Source: Spirosoma aerolatum (lineage in GTDB: Bacteria > Bacteroidota > Bacteroidia > Cytophagales > Spirosomataceae). From it: 64,000 nucleotides of DNA. The position numbers were made by a program, and so were the translations under genes. Where the stretch lies: positions 1,127,001-1,191,000 of the forward strand of contig NZ_CP020104.1 in assembly GCF_002056795.1 (NCBI RefSeq). The letters run 5' to 3'. Numbering within the stretch: position 1 is the first letter of the stretch; every line of letters starts with the position of its first letter. Positions 16,363 to 24,716 of this stretch are shown in pieces. Under the pieces are notes generated by a model. The model was not told the origin of the DNA and did no database searches. It saw only the letters and a list, made by a program, of their open reading frames with translations.

Positions 16363-17007
16363 TTATTTTTGCATTCCCTTAATCTGCTCGATTTCTTTCT
16401 TCGATCTGTCGATCAACTGCTGGGCGTACGTCCGCAGTGTTTCGTTTTTACCGTATTGCAGGTAGGTAGTAGCCATATCGATAGCGTCCTGACGCTGATC
16501 GGCCAGTAAGGTAGCGAAGTTTTTATCCAGATTGCTGGTCAGTTTGTCGCTGGTGCCGGTTTGCTGCAATTTCAGGTTCATGGCCTCAATGTTGCGACTT
16601 TGCTGTTGTGTAAACGCCTGGTTCGGGCGAGTAGGCTTCAACTGGCGCATTGTACCATCGACCAGATTGATATCGGCTTCGGTAGCTGGCAACAGCGTTT
16701 TTGCCATTTTCAATAGCGATGTATCCTTGCCATTTTGAATTTCCTGTTTCAACAAATCCTGAGCGCCCTGAGCATGAATCTTCGCCTGAAAGGCATAATC
16801 AAAGTCAGGGTCTCCAGTGGCTACCAGTTTCTTTATTTTCGTAACCGTCTGTTGTAATGGGGTCAATAAGGCAGTTTTAGCCGGGTCATTGGCTGACTGG
16901 GTTGACGTGGCGGCACTTGTGGTTGCCTGAGCACAGGCGGCAAACGAAATTCCAGACAGAGAGAAGGCTAATCCCCAGATCACTAAATTGGATTGTAGCG
17001 TTTTCAT
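16363..17007 (-). CDS. DUF4142 domain-containing secreted protein
   Basis: About 214 residues. The start is set at 17007 (MKTLQSNLV), giving a signal peptide that ends near FAACAQ; whether it is cut by signal peptidase I or II is unclear because the Cys is preceded by FAA. The mature part is all helical with an A/T/Q-rich linker and the DUF4142 pattern (DPDFDYAFQAKIHAQGAQD, then a long helix with TYLQYGKNETLRTYAQQLI). DUF4142 proteins have a ferritin-like four-helix fold and are linked to stress or envelope functions without a firm role. It ends in its own terminator just before the rhodopsin gene. Confidence 0.85.
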   Translation of the reverse strand: MKTLQSNLVIWGLAFSLSGISFAACAQATTSAATSTQSANDPAKTALLTPLQQTVTKIKKLVATGDPDFDYAFQAKIHAQGAQDLLKQEIQNGKDTSLLKMAKTLLPATEADINLVDGTMRQLKPTRPNQAFTQQQSRNIEAMNLKLQQTGTSDKLTSNLDKNFATLLADQRQDAIDMATTYLQYGKNETLRTYAQQLIDRSKKEIEQIKGMQK

Positions 17008-17184
17008 GCTTTGTAAATGGTTTTTTACAGACAATATCAATCGCCTAAGTAAACGGATTATATACTAAAGACAAAAATGAAGCCAGAAGGTTTAGTTGAA
17101 TTAATAAGGATTGTTCAAATAAATAAGCATAGTAAATAAAAAAAGGGTCTGACTATGACCCCTTTATGTTATAAAAAGCTGCTA

Positions 17185-18492
17185 TTATAACCGTATGATC
17201 TCGGCACCGATAGCGTTCAGCCGGGTATCGATATTCTGGTAACCGCGGTCGATCTGCTCGATGCTGTCGATAATGCTGGTTCCTTTGGCCGACATAGCCG
17301 CAATGAGCAATGCAACGCCCGCCCGAATATCGGGCGACGACATGCGAATACCTTTTAGGGGCATCTGCCGATTGAGACCTACCACCGTAGCCCGGTGCGG
17401 ATCGCACAGAATAATCTGAGCCCCCATGTCGATGAGTTTATCCACAAAGAAGAGTCGACTTTCGAACATTTTCTGGTGGATAAGCAGCGTTCCCTGTGCC
17501 TGAACCGCTGTTACCAGCACAATGCTCAGTAAATCGGGCGTGAATCCTGGCCAGGGAGCATCGGCAACGGTCATCATACCACCATCCAGAAACGTCTCGA
17601 TCTGGTAATGCTCCTGGGCGGGAATGTAAATATCGTCGCCCCGGAATTCCATCTGAATTCCCAGTCGCTTAAACTGGTCGGGGATGATGCCCAGCTCAGA
17701 AATCCGGCAGTTTTTGATCGTAATTTCCGACTGGGTCATGGCCGCCAGACCGATAAACGAGCCAATTTCGATCATATCGGGCAACATGGTGTGCTCAGTA
17801 CCTTTCAGTTCCGATACGCCTTCAATAGTCAGCAGGTTGGAGCCAACCCCCGAAATTTTAGCGCCCATCGAATTGAGCATCCGGCTGAGTTGCTGTAGGT
17901 AGGGTTCACAGGCCGCATTATAAATGGTGGTAATTCCTTCAGCCATAACAGCGGCCATGAGCACGTTGGCCGTCCCCGTTACCGACGCTTCGTCCAGCAG
18001 CATATAGGTGCCTCGTAGGTTACTGGCATCAACCTGATAATAACCACCATCATTCGCATCATAGTTAAACTGGGCACCCAGCTTCTCAAAGCCGAGAAAA
18101 TGGGTATCCAACCGACGACGTCCAATTTTATCGCCACCTGGCCGTGGAATTCGTCCTTTTTTGAATCGAGCCAGCATAGGACCCAGCAGCATAACCGAGC
18201 CCCGCAGGGCGGCTGCTTTTCGCTTATATGTCTCGGATTCCAAATACTCCAGATTAACATCACTGGCCTGGAAACGGTACGAACTTTCACCAATTTTGGT
18301 AACCCAAACCCCTAAATCGCCCAGCAGGTCGATGAGCTGGTTGACATCGCGAATGTTCGGGATATTATGAATCACAACAGGCTCCTTGGTGAGCAGTACA
18401 GCACAAAGAATCTGTAAGGCTTCGTTTTTTGCTCCTTGCGGAATAAGTTCGCCTTTGAGTCGGCGTCCACCTGTAATTTGAAAAGATGCCAT
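17185..18492 (-). CDS. murA: UDP-N-acetylglucosamine 1-carboxyvinyltransferase
   Basis: 435 residues, the first committed step of peptidoglycan synthesis: enolpyruvyl transfer from PEP to UDP-GlcNAc. The two-domain EPSP-synthase fold is full length, with the catalytic Lys in PQGAKNEAL (K22) and LLDEASVTGTAN. The loop residue that is Cys in E. coli (PGGCTIG) is Asp here (PGGDKIG, D121, codon 18130-18132). Cys-to-Asp at this site is known from mycobacteria and chlamydiae to keep activity and abolish fosfomycin binding. It follows the DUF4290 gene, a pairing common in Bacteroidota. A 22-bp inverted repeat precedes the ATG. Confidence 0.95.
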   Translation of the reverse strand: MASFQITGGRRLKGELIPQGAKNEALQILCAVLLTKEPVVIHNIPNIRDVNQLIDLLGDLGVWVTKIGESSYRFQASDVNLEYLESETYKRKAAALRGSVMLLGPMLARFKKGRIPRPGGDKIGRRRLDTHFLGFEKLGAQFNYDANDGGYYQVDASNLRGTYMLLDEASVTGTANVLMAAVMAEGITTIYNAACEPYLQQLSRMLNSMGAKISGVGSNLLTIEGVSELKGTEHTMLPDMIEIGSFIGLAAMTQSEITIKNCRISELGIIPDQFKRLGIQMEFRGDDIYIPAQEHYQIETFLDGGMMTVADAPWPGFTPDLLSIVLVTAVQAQGTLLIHQKMFESRLFFVDKLIDMGAQIILCDPHRATVVGLNRQMPLKGIRMSSPDIRAGVALLIAAMSAKGTSIIDSIEQIDRGYQNIDTRLNAIGAEIIRL

Positions 18493-18518
18493 TTAGGAAA
18501 TTATGAATAATGTATAAT

Positions 18519-18588
18519 GAATAATGTACAATGAATAATGCTGTTGATAGCTGTGCCAACATTGCACATTATTCATTGTACATTATTC
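18519..18588. repeat. Inverted repeat of GAATAATG/TACAATGAATAATG words
   Basis: The 22 bases at 18519-18540 are perfectly complementary to 18567-18588, with a 26-nt loop. Further degenerate copies of the GAATAATGTA word extend the left arm to about 18503. It lies in the gap between DUF4290 and murA (same strand), where it could form a processing or attenuation hairpin. Confidence 0.8.
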
Positions 18589-18596
18589 GTTAAAAA

Positions 18597-19391
18597 TTAC
18601 CGTCTTCGACGGTCGTTGTTTCGGTTTGGGCCACCTGAGCCGCCGTTGCGATTGCCGAAATTTCGGTTGCCATCGCGGTTTTGGCGCCCCTGATTAGAGC
18701 CTGGCCCATTATTTCGGTTGCCAAAGTTTCGGTTGCCTCCATCGCGGTTCTGGCGTCCCTGATTCGACCCTCCGTCGCGGTTACGATCATTGCGATAATT
18801 CGTATTGCCGCTGATACGCTGGGGCTGATCACCTGTACGCTCGCGCGGGGTAGACTCCACCAGCCCTTCTTCTCGGATGAGCTTGATATCGTCGTAAAGT
18901 TTTCCGTTCGAAATTTCGATCAGGCTTTGATAGATGGTTTCATCTTCGACCGATTCTTTATTCCAGGCCTGGTAAAACGTGCGCATCAGGCGAGTCAGGT
19001 ATGAAACAAACGCTCTACGTTCTTCCTGATCTTCCAGCGCAACGGCTTTTGCTACCAGTAAATCCACATTCCGGCCAAAATGTTTGAATTTCAGATGGTG
19101 CGTGTTGTAGGGAACACGCTGTGGCTTTTTACCCAGGGCTTCTTCCGATGGAGGGGGATAGGGGCTGTCGACATCGAGAGTAAAGCCCGACATGATATAC
19201 AGATCGTCCCACAGTTTGTTGTAGTAGTCCTGTCCATCCTTCATGTTGGGATGAATCTGCCGCATTAACTCGATCAGGATATGTGCGTAGCGGGTACGCT
19301 TCTCCCGATCTTCAATGTTGACCATGTTGTCAACCAGCTTTTGGATACTGCTGCCGTATTCTTTCAAAGGCCTTGCCTGGTTTATGTCAAT
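18597..19391 (-). CDS. DUF4290 family protein with R/N/G-rich tail
   Basis: About 264 residues. The first 180 are helical and match DUF4290 (EYGSSIQKLVDNMVNI, RYAHILIELMRQIHP, YPPPSEE, VPYNTHHLKFKHFG). The last 75 are a low-complexity tail of NRNFGNRN and NQGRQNRDG repeats that could bind RNA or polyphosphate. The upstream ATG at 19421 lies between the -33 and -7 elements and cannot be used. Family members start M-x2-N-x2-R before the EYG motif, which here matches the codon ATT at 19389-19391 (I-DINQARPLKEYG). ATT is therefore my best start; a TTG four codons before EYG is the alternative. Function unknown; it is adjacent to murA. Confidence 0.75.
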   Translation of the reverse strand: MDINQARPLKEYGSSIQKLVDNMVNIEDREKRTRYAHILIELMRQIHPNMKDGQDYYNKLWDDLYIMSGFTLDVDSPYPPPSEEALGKKPQRVPYNTHHLKFKHFGRNVDLLVAKAVALEDQEERRAFVSYLTRLMRTFYQAWNKESVEDETIYQSLIEISNGKLYDDIKLIREEGLVESTPRERTGDQPQRISGNTNYRNDRNRDGGSNQGRQNRDGGNRNFGNRNNGPGSNQGRQNRDGNRNFGNRNGGSGGPNRNNDRRRR

Positions 19392-19398
19392 AAGAAAA

Positions 19399-19428
19399 CA
19401 AAAGTACGAAGAAAGGACCAAGCGGCAA
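19399..19428 (-). promoter_or_regulatory. Promoter of the DUF4290-murA operon
   Basis: On the minus strand, TTG (19426-19428) and TACTTTTG (19399-19406) are separated by 19 nt. The transcript should begin about 6 nt on, at or just before the proposed ATT start codon. Confidence 0.65.
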
Positions 19429-19473
19429 GGGGCAAAGAAGTAGGGGCATAGGGAATAAGCAAGTGGGAAAGGT

Positions 19474-19481
19474 TACCTTTG
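19474..19481 (+). promoter_or_regulatory. -7 element of the MATE gene (TACCTTTG)
   Basis: A TAnnTTTG match 25 nt before the ATG at 19507; no clear -33 TTG. It is divergent from the DUF4290 promoter. Confidence 0.5.
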
Positions 19482-19506
19482 TCATCGACTTCTATTTAGT
19501 ACCCCT

Positions 19507-20922
19507 ATGTCCTATACTCCCACCTCTTTGCTAACCCGTTACCGCTCCGAAATCACCGATACCATTCGTCTGAGCGTTCCGATTATCATTGCTCAGTTGG
19601 GTGTCGTATTGATGGGTGTTACGGATAATCTATTCGTTGGGCGGCTGCTGGGGGCGGTTCCACTAGGGGCTGCCGGGCTGGCCAATTCATTGTCGTTCCT
19701 GATGTCGAGTATTGGAGTAGGCGGTTTAACGGTAGTGGCGGCTCTGGTGTCGAAGTCGCAAAACCAAAACGACCCGGCTGCGGTGAACCGACTGTTTCGG
19801 GCAGGGCTACGGGTGGGACTTTTGCTGAGTTTCATTTTAGGGAGTCTTTCGGCCTTATTAGCGTTTAATTTTGATCTGTTCGGTCAGAGTGCGGAAGTAA
19901 CGCGGCTGTCCCGTGATTTTATGCTGATTCTGAGCGCGTCCTTAGTACCGCTGATGGTTTTTGTGGGTGCTCGCCAGCTGTGCGATGGGTTGCGCTATCC
20001 ACGAGTCGCTATGGCCATTACGCTTTCGGCCCTCTTCCTGAATGCACTGTTTAACTATTTACTCATTAAAGGGATGGGGCCCTTTCCGGCGATGGGGTTG
20101 ATGGGGTCGGCAATCGCTACGCTCCTATCGCGAACGTTTATGGCGGGAGCTATGCTGATGTACATTTATCGGTCAGATCGCTTTAAACCATTTCTACTTC
20201 CCCAATTCCGGGCATTACCAACGAATGCCGAAGCCTGGGAAATTCTGCGGCTCTGTATACCGGGCGGCTTAACTTTCTTCTTTGAGGTAGCTACGTTTTC
20301 ACTAGCGGTAGTGATTGTGGGCTGGCTTGGGGAGGATCGACTGGCCGCTCACCAGATTGCGATCAATATGGCATCGGTGACGTATATGATGGCTACAGGT
20401 ATTTCGTCGGCAGCCGCTATACGGGTAAGCGCGTCAGTAGGGCGGGGAAGTCGGGAAGGGGTTCGGCGGGCAGGGATAGCGGCTTTTATGCTGTCGATCA
20501 GTTTCATGACGCTGATGGCCTTGGTCTTTCTAACGGCCAACGAATGGCTGGTTACCCTCTACATCCGCGACAATCCGGCCGTAATGCACATTGCGGCTTC
20601 ACTGGTTATCATTGCCGGCGTGTTCCAGCTTTCCGACGGAGTTCAGGTTGTGGCATTGGGGAGTTTGCGGGGGCTATCCGATGTGAATGTTCCAACGCTG
20701 ATTACTCTCTTTTCGTATTGGATTGTGGCCTTACCCTTAAGCTACGTATTAGCCTTTCCGCTAGGTCTGGACGCCATTGGTGTCTGGATTGGCTTATTGG
20801 CTGGCCTAACCATAGCAGCCGTTCTGCTTACCTGGCGGTTTTTTCGTAGGGTGAAGCTAGTCCAGCTGCCTGCTTTTACTTCATCCTCTTCCCCTCTACT
20901 AGAACAGGAAAAGGGAACTTAA
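19507..20922 (+). CDS. MATE family efflux transporter
   Basis: 471 residues with 12 predicted helices in two halves, the multidrug and toxin extrusion fold. Recognisable segments are IIIAQLGVVLMGVTDNLFVGRLLG in helix 1-2, LSRDFMLILSASLVPLMVFVGARQLCDG and the second-half equivalent CIPGGLTFFFEVATFSLAVVIVGWLGEDRLAAHQIAIN. It would export cationic or other hydrophobic compounds using a sodium or proton gradient; the substrate cannot be told. Full length. It is divergently transcribed from DUF4290-murA. Confidence 0.9.
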   Translation: MSYTPTSLLTRYRSEITDTIRLSVPIIIAQLGVVLMGVTDNLFVGRLLGAVPLGAAGLANSLSFLMSSIGVGGLTVVAALVSKSQNQNDPAAVNRLFRAGLRVGLLLSFILGSLSALLAFNFDLFGQSAEVTRLSRDFMLILSASLVPLMVFVGARQLCDGLRYPRVAMAITLSALFLNALFNYLLIKGMGPFPAMGLMGSAIATLLSRTFMAGAMLMYIYRSDRFKPFLLPQFRALPTNAEAWEILRLCIPGGLTFFFEVATFSLAVVIVGWLGEDRLAAHQIAINMASVTYMMATGISSAAAIRVSASVGRGSREGVRRAGIAAFMLSISFMTLMALVFLTANEWLVTLYIRDNPAVMHIAASLVIIAGVFQLSDGVQVVALGSLRGLSDVNVPTLITLFSYWIVALPLSYVLAFPLGLDAIGVWIGLLAGLTIAAVLLTWRFFRRVKLVQLPAFTSSSSPLLEQEKGT

Positions 20923-20964
20923 TTGGCCAATGCCTACCCTTTGCTGTTGTAAGAGGGGAGACGA

Positions 20965-21204
20965 TCATCGCATACGTTCCAGCAACTCGGCACGAGTTGG
21001 CCGATTGGCCGTTAGTTCATAAGCAATACCCTGTCGGTCAAGGTCATCCATGAACGAAACATAACTTTCCTTCTCCACGGTGAAAACGTACCAGTTCTCG
21101 TAGGGTTCATTGAAGGTTTCAACCTCAGTCAGCGATGACTGCCTTTGCAGGCTTTGGAATTGTGCTGTTTCAAGATCGGCTTGTTTAATAAGAAAATACC
21201 ACAC
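20965..21204 (-). CDS. Small conserved-looking protein of unknown function
   Basis: The open frame could begin at 21333, but its first 43 codons run through a terminator and REP copy B, so they are not credible as protein. The GTG at 21202-21204 immediately after the repeat gives a 79-residue product starting (M)WYFLIKQADLETAQF and ending TRAELLERMR. It has mixed alpha/beta content and no signal peptide. I do not recognise it. Its position suggests its own weak transcript or read-through from prc. Confidence 0.5.
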   Translation of the reverse strand: MWYFLIKQADLETAQFQSLQRQSSLTEVETFNEPYENWYVFTVEKESYVSFMDDLDRQGIAYELTANRPTRAELLERMR

Positions 21205-21279
21205 AGTTTGTAACGCGGGTGGCCCCGCAATTTTCAGTCCACATGTATACTTGCGGGTTTCCACCCGCGTTACAAACTG
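21204..21279. repeat. REP-like palindromic pair, copy B
   Basis: Perfect 19-bp arms (CAGTTTGTAACGCGGGTGG at 21204-21222 and its complement at 21261-21279). The right half holds the full GCGGGTGGAAACCCGC core on the minus strand; in the left half the core is altered to GCGGGTGGCCCCGC. It lies between prc and the small gene at 20965. Confidence 0.8.
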
Positions 21280-21314
21280 AAAAGCCTGCATCTCGGTTCG
21301 AAATGCAGGCTTTT
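21280..21314 (-). terminator. Terminator of prc
   Basis: AAAAGCCTGCA (21280-21290) and TGCAGGCTTTT (21304-21314) form a perfect 11-bp stem with a 13-nt loop and T-rich end, 24 nt after the prc stop codon. Confidence 0.8.
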
Positions 21315-21337
21315 CAGGATTAAAATGAGGCAACTCG

Positions 21338-23452
21338 CTACATTTTCTTATTCACGGCCAGATTTGATGCCAGAATGTAGTCGGCCAATACCAGACCAGC
21401 TTCATTCAGATACAGGTCTTTTTTCTTCTTGGCAGTCGCTGCAGTTGATGGCGTGCCGGTTTCCTCGGTCGTAGCCGACATTTGCGAAACTTTGTTGGCA
21501 GCAGCCCGTTTGCGCTCCGCTTCTTCCCGCTCTTTCCGACGTTTCGACTCCTGGAGTGATACGACTGTATTTTCTTTCGCTTTCTTGAAATCGGCTAAGT
21601 CCTGCGCCAGCTTTTTCAGCTCTGGGTCCGATTTCAGCCGTTGCTCAAAACGATCGCGGAGACGAGTAAGTACTTTATCGTCCAGATCGTTCGACTGCTC
21701 ATAGCGCGTTGAGTTAATATGATCCCAGGGTAATGCGCTTGGCTGTGAGCTTTCACCGTACTCTTCGGCTGAGAAAGCAGAAGGCAATTCTACATCGGGC
21801 GTTACCCCTTTGTGTTGCGTACTGCTGCCGTTGATCCGGTAGAATTTCTGAATAGTCATTTTCACCTGACCTACTTTCTCCGGTTCTTTGGGAAGCCACT
21901 GGTTCAGATCGATCAGCGTTTGCACGGTGCCTTTCCCGAAGGTTTGACCACCGACGATAATGCCCCGCTTATAATCCTGAATGGCAGCCGCAAAAATTTC
22001 GGAAGCCGATGCGCTGAAGCGGTTTACCAGAACGGCCAGCGGACCGTTATAAACCGTTGTTCCACCGTCTTTATCGGCATACACCTCGGTTTCGCCAGAT
22101 GATTCTTTCACCTGAACTACCGGACCTTTCGGAATAAAGATACCCGTCAGGTCAATGGCTTCGGTAAGCGAACCACCGCCGTTGTCGCGCAGGTCAATGA
22201 CAATACCGTCTACTTTTTCGCCTTTAAGTTCTTCGACAAACTTCTTCACATCGCTTGTGGTGCTGCTGAAGCCTTCTTCACGCTTACGGGCACCTTCGAA
22301 ATCGCGATAGAACATTGGAATGTTAATCACACCGATTTTGAAGGGTTTACCATTGTCGGTTACTTCAATGATTTCTTTTTTGGCACGCTGCTCTTCCAGT
22401 TTGATCTTCTCCCGCACCAGTCGGATTTCTTTTGGTGGAGCACCCGCAATAGCATCGGGCGAGACAATCTGAATCCGTACAACGGTCCCTTTGGGGCCTT
22501 TAATAAGTTTGACGACTTCATCGACCTGCCAGTTCATGGTGTTGACCATTGCTCCATTATCGCCTTGTGCCACCCCGGCAATTTTATCATTTACTTTGAT
22601 CAAATTGCTTTTAAAGGCCGGGCCACCGGGCAACACCTGCGTTATCTTGATATACTCACCGTCTTCCTGAAGCATGGCACCAATCCCTTCCAGCGACTGG
22701 CTCATTTCCTGATTGAACCGATCGGCATTGGTTGGCGAGAAATAGTTCGTATGTGGGTCGAGAGCTTCAGCAAAGGAATTCATATAAATCTGGAATACAT
22801 CGGCACTCTTGATGCGGTTGTAAGCTTTATCCAGATTCGCGTAACGCTGGTTCATGGTAGCCACAACAGCACTATCTTTCCGATTACCCAGTCGCAGTTC
22901 CAACTCCTGATTTTTCAGGATCTTACGCCATAGGTCGTTTTGCTCTTCAACCGTTTTAGGCCAGGGGGCTTTCTCTCGATCAGTATTGAAGGATTCGTCT
23001 TCGGTGAACGTGAACGGCTTTTTAAGCTGTTCTTTCACAAAATCGCTGCGCTCTTTGAACCGTTTACGGAACACATTATACAGGTCATAAGCGGCCGTTA
23101 AATCACCATTGATCAGGGCATCATCGATCTGATAACGGTATTTTTCGAACGACGCGACATCCGATGCCAATAAATACGTTTTATTACCGTCGAGTTCTTT
23201 GAGGTAATTGTCCCACACAACTGACGAGAGCGAGTCATTGAGCCGCACCTTCCGATAGTGGTAGGTCGTCAATAGTTTCGCTACCAGTTGTTCGACCCGC
23301 TCCTGGGAAACAGTCGGCTTCAAATCATCGGCTGTCGACGATTGAGACGAGGTTTGTAGGGACGAAGCGTGGCCTACAGCACCATTCGAGGGCAAATCCG
23401 GCTGAAAACTCAGCATCAGCACGGGCATAAGAGTCACCAGATACTTCTTCAT
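21338..23452 (-). CDS. prc: Carboxy-terminal processing (tail-specific) protease, S41 family
   Basis: 704 residues: signal peptide (1-20), helical N-terminal domain, PDZ domain (about 235-335) with EGIGAMLQEDGEYIKI, and S41 core. The Ser/Lys dyad is S482 in RFSASASE and K507 in FGKGTVQ. DLRDNGGGSL is the usual oxyanion-side motif. A K/E/R-rich C-terminal domain as in E. coli Prc follows. It degrades or trims periplasmic proteins from their C termini. Length is typical for Bacteroidota homologues. It lies upstream of its terminator and after the FKBP gene on the same strand. Confidence 0.93.
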   Translation of the reverse strand: MKKYLVTLMPVLMLSFQPDLPSNGAVGHASSLQTSSQSSTADDLKPTVSQERVEQLVAKLLTTYHYRKVRLNDSLSSVVWDNYLKELDGNKTYLLASDVASFEKYRYQIDDALINGDLTAAYDLYNVFRKRFKERSDFVKEQLKKPFTFTEDESFNTDREKAPWPKTVEEQNDLWRKILKNQELELRLGNRKDSAVVATMNQRYANLDKAYNRIKSADVFQIYMNSFAEALDPHTNYFSPTNADRFNQEMSQSLEGIGAMLQEDGEYIKITQVLPGGPAFKSNLIKVNDKIAGVAQGDNGAMVNTMNWQVDEVVKLIKGPKGTVVRIQIVSPDAIAGAPPKEIRLVREKIKLEEQRAKKEIIEVTDNGKPFKIGVINIPMFYRDFEGARKREEGFSSTTSDVKKFVEELKGEKVDGIVIDLRDNGGGSLTEAIDLTGIFIPKGPVVQVKESSGETEVYADKDGGTTVYNGPLAVLVNRFSASASEIFAAAIQDYKRGIIVGGQTFGKGTVQTLIDLNQWLPKEPEKVGQVKMTIQKFYRINGSSTQHKGVTPDVELPSAFSAEEYGESSQPSALPWDHINSTRYEQSNDLDDKVLTRLRDRFEQRLKSDPELKKLAQDLADFKKAKENTVVSLQESKRRKEREEAERKRAAANKVSQMSATTEETGTPSTAATAKKKKDLYLNEAGLVLADYILASNLAVNKKM

Positions 23453-23476
23453 CTATTATTACCCAGGTTAACGGCG

Positions 23477-23570
23477 AAAGAGCGAAAGAATGAAAGAGTG
23501 AAACTGAACCACTGGTGCAAAACGATTTGGTTCCAATTCACTCTTTCGCTCTTTCATTCTTTCGCTCTTT
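23477..23570. repeat. Inverted repeat of degenerate AAAGAGCG words
   Basis: The 22 bases at 23477-23498 pair exactly with 23549-23570. The right arm carries one extra 8-nt word, so the arms differ in repeat number, as expected for slippage. It sits between FKBP (whose stop codon it nearly touches) and prc. Confidence 0.8.
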
Positions 23571-23572
23571 GG

Positions 23573-24343
23573 TTATTGTTTTACAATATCAAGTAACTCA
23601 ACATCGAATACTAATGTTGAGCCGGGTTTAATATCGGCACCGGCACCCCGGTCGCCATAAGCTAAATCAGAGGGGATATAGAGTTTCCATTTAGAGCCAA
23701 CGGGCATCAACTGGAGCGCTTCAGTCCAGCCTCTGATGACTTCGCCTACACCAAATTCAGCAGGTTGACCGCGCTTGATAGAACTGTCAAATTCAGTACC
23801 ATCCAGCAATCGGCCAGCATAATGCACTTTCACCCGATCAGTAGCTGTCGGTTTAGGACCGGTACCTTCTTTTTCAATAGAGTATTGCAAACCACTGGCT
23901 GTGGTTACTACACCCGTCTTGGTTTTATTCTCGGCCAGAAATGCTTCACCAATTTTTTTGTTCTCAGCCGATGCCTTCATGGCCTCTGCATTTTTGGCGA
24001 CCATCTGCTTCTGGTAAAAATTCTGAATAACCTGCTGAACCTGATCCATCGACAGCAGCATCGTACCCCCTTTGAGGGCTTCATCAAGACCCTGAGCAAT
24101 CAGCGCTGAATTGACATCTTTTGGACCTTGCTGCTTGATATTCTGGGCGATACTGACGCCGATGCTATAGCTAAGAGAATCGCGTTCGGAGGTTAAAGTG
24201 CCTTTTGCTGGCTTGGGAGCCAGGGCTGTTTTTGGGGCCAAAGCAGGTTTTTTTACGGCAGGCTTTTTGACTTGGGCGGTGGCGGAACCAGCAACTACTA
24301 ATGCCGATACAGTACCGGCCAGCATCCATTGATTAAACTTCAT
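23573..24343 (-). CDS. FKBP-type peptidyl-prolyl cis-trans isomerase, secreted
   Basis: 256 residues: signal peptide (to about residue 23, TAQ), a K/P/A-rich linker with PALAPKTALAPKPAKG repeats, an FKBP N-terminal dimerisation domain (SYSIGVSIAQNIKQQG to about 145) and a C-terminal FKBP domain (VKVHYAGRLLDGTEFDSS, IRGWTEALQLMPVGSKWKLYIPSDLAYG). This is the Mip/FkpA layout, a periplasmic folding helper for envelope proteins. It is upstream of prc on the same strand; both act in periplasmic protein quality control. No TAnnTTTG promoter was found. Confidence 0.92.
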   Translation of the reverse strand: MKFNQWMLAGTVSALVVAGSATAQVKKPAVKKPALAPKTALAPKPAKGTLTSERDSLSYSIGVSIAQNIKQQGPKDVNSALIAQGLDEALKGGTMLLSMDQVQQVIQNFYQKQMVAKNAEAMKASAENKKIGEAFLAENKTKTGVVTTASGLQYSIEKEGTGPKPTATDRVKVHYAGRLLDGTEFDSSIKRGQPAEFGVGEVIRGWTEALQLMPVGSKWKLYIPSDLAYGDRGAGADIKPGSTLVFDVELLDIVKQ

Positions 24344-24716
24344 GCGAAAATAAAACGGGTGTAATTGAATTGAGACCTAATACTACTGAAACGTGAATGA
24401 ATAGGATAAAAGTTTAACGATAAGCAGGTTCGGCTAAAAAATGTTGATGAGGGGGCTGTCAATTTCAGCCTAATCCTGTCGCTGATCAGGCAAATAAAAG
24501 TAGTTGAAAATTTGGCAGAAATCAATTTTAGCCCCTTAAAGTACCGTTAATTTGGATGAACGGTCGTTCAGCGCCAGCCAATGGTGCGCACTTTTGATGA
24601 GGAATATCGGAAAAGTCTAAGATTCAGTCGTTATTTCTTCATTTCATCGTATTTTTATTAAATTTTAATCGTACCTTTGCGGCCGAAAAAATAAACTAAA
24701 TTTCCCTCTCACATAT
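24344..24716. other. Intergenic region between divergent FKBP and atpA genes
   Basis: 373 bases, AT-rich, with no ORF worth listing, no strong hairpin and no repeat that I noticed. It must carry promoters for both genes; only the atpA -7 element is recognisable. Confidence 0.6.
24672..24679 (+). promoter_or_regulatory. -7 element of atpA (TACCTTTG)
   Basis: A TAnnTTTG match about 37 nt before the atpA ATG, in an AT-rich stretch. The -33 position is T-rich without a clean TTG. Confidence 0.55.
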
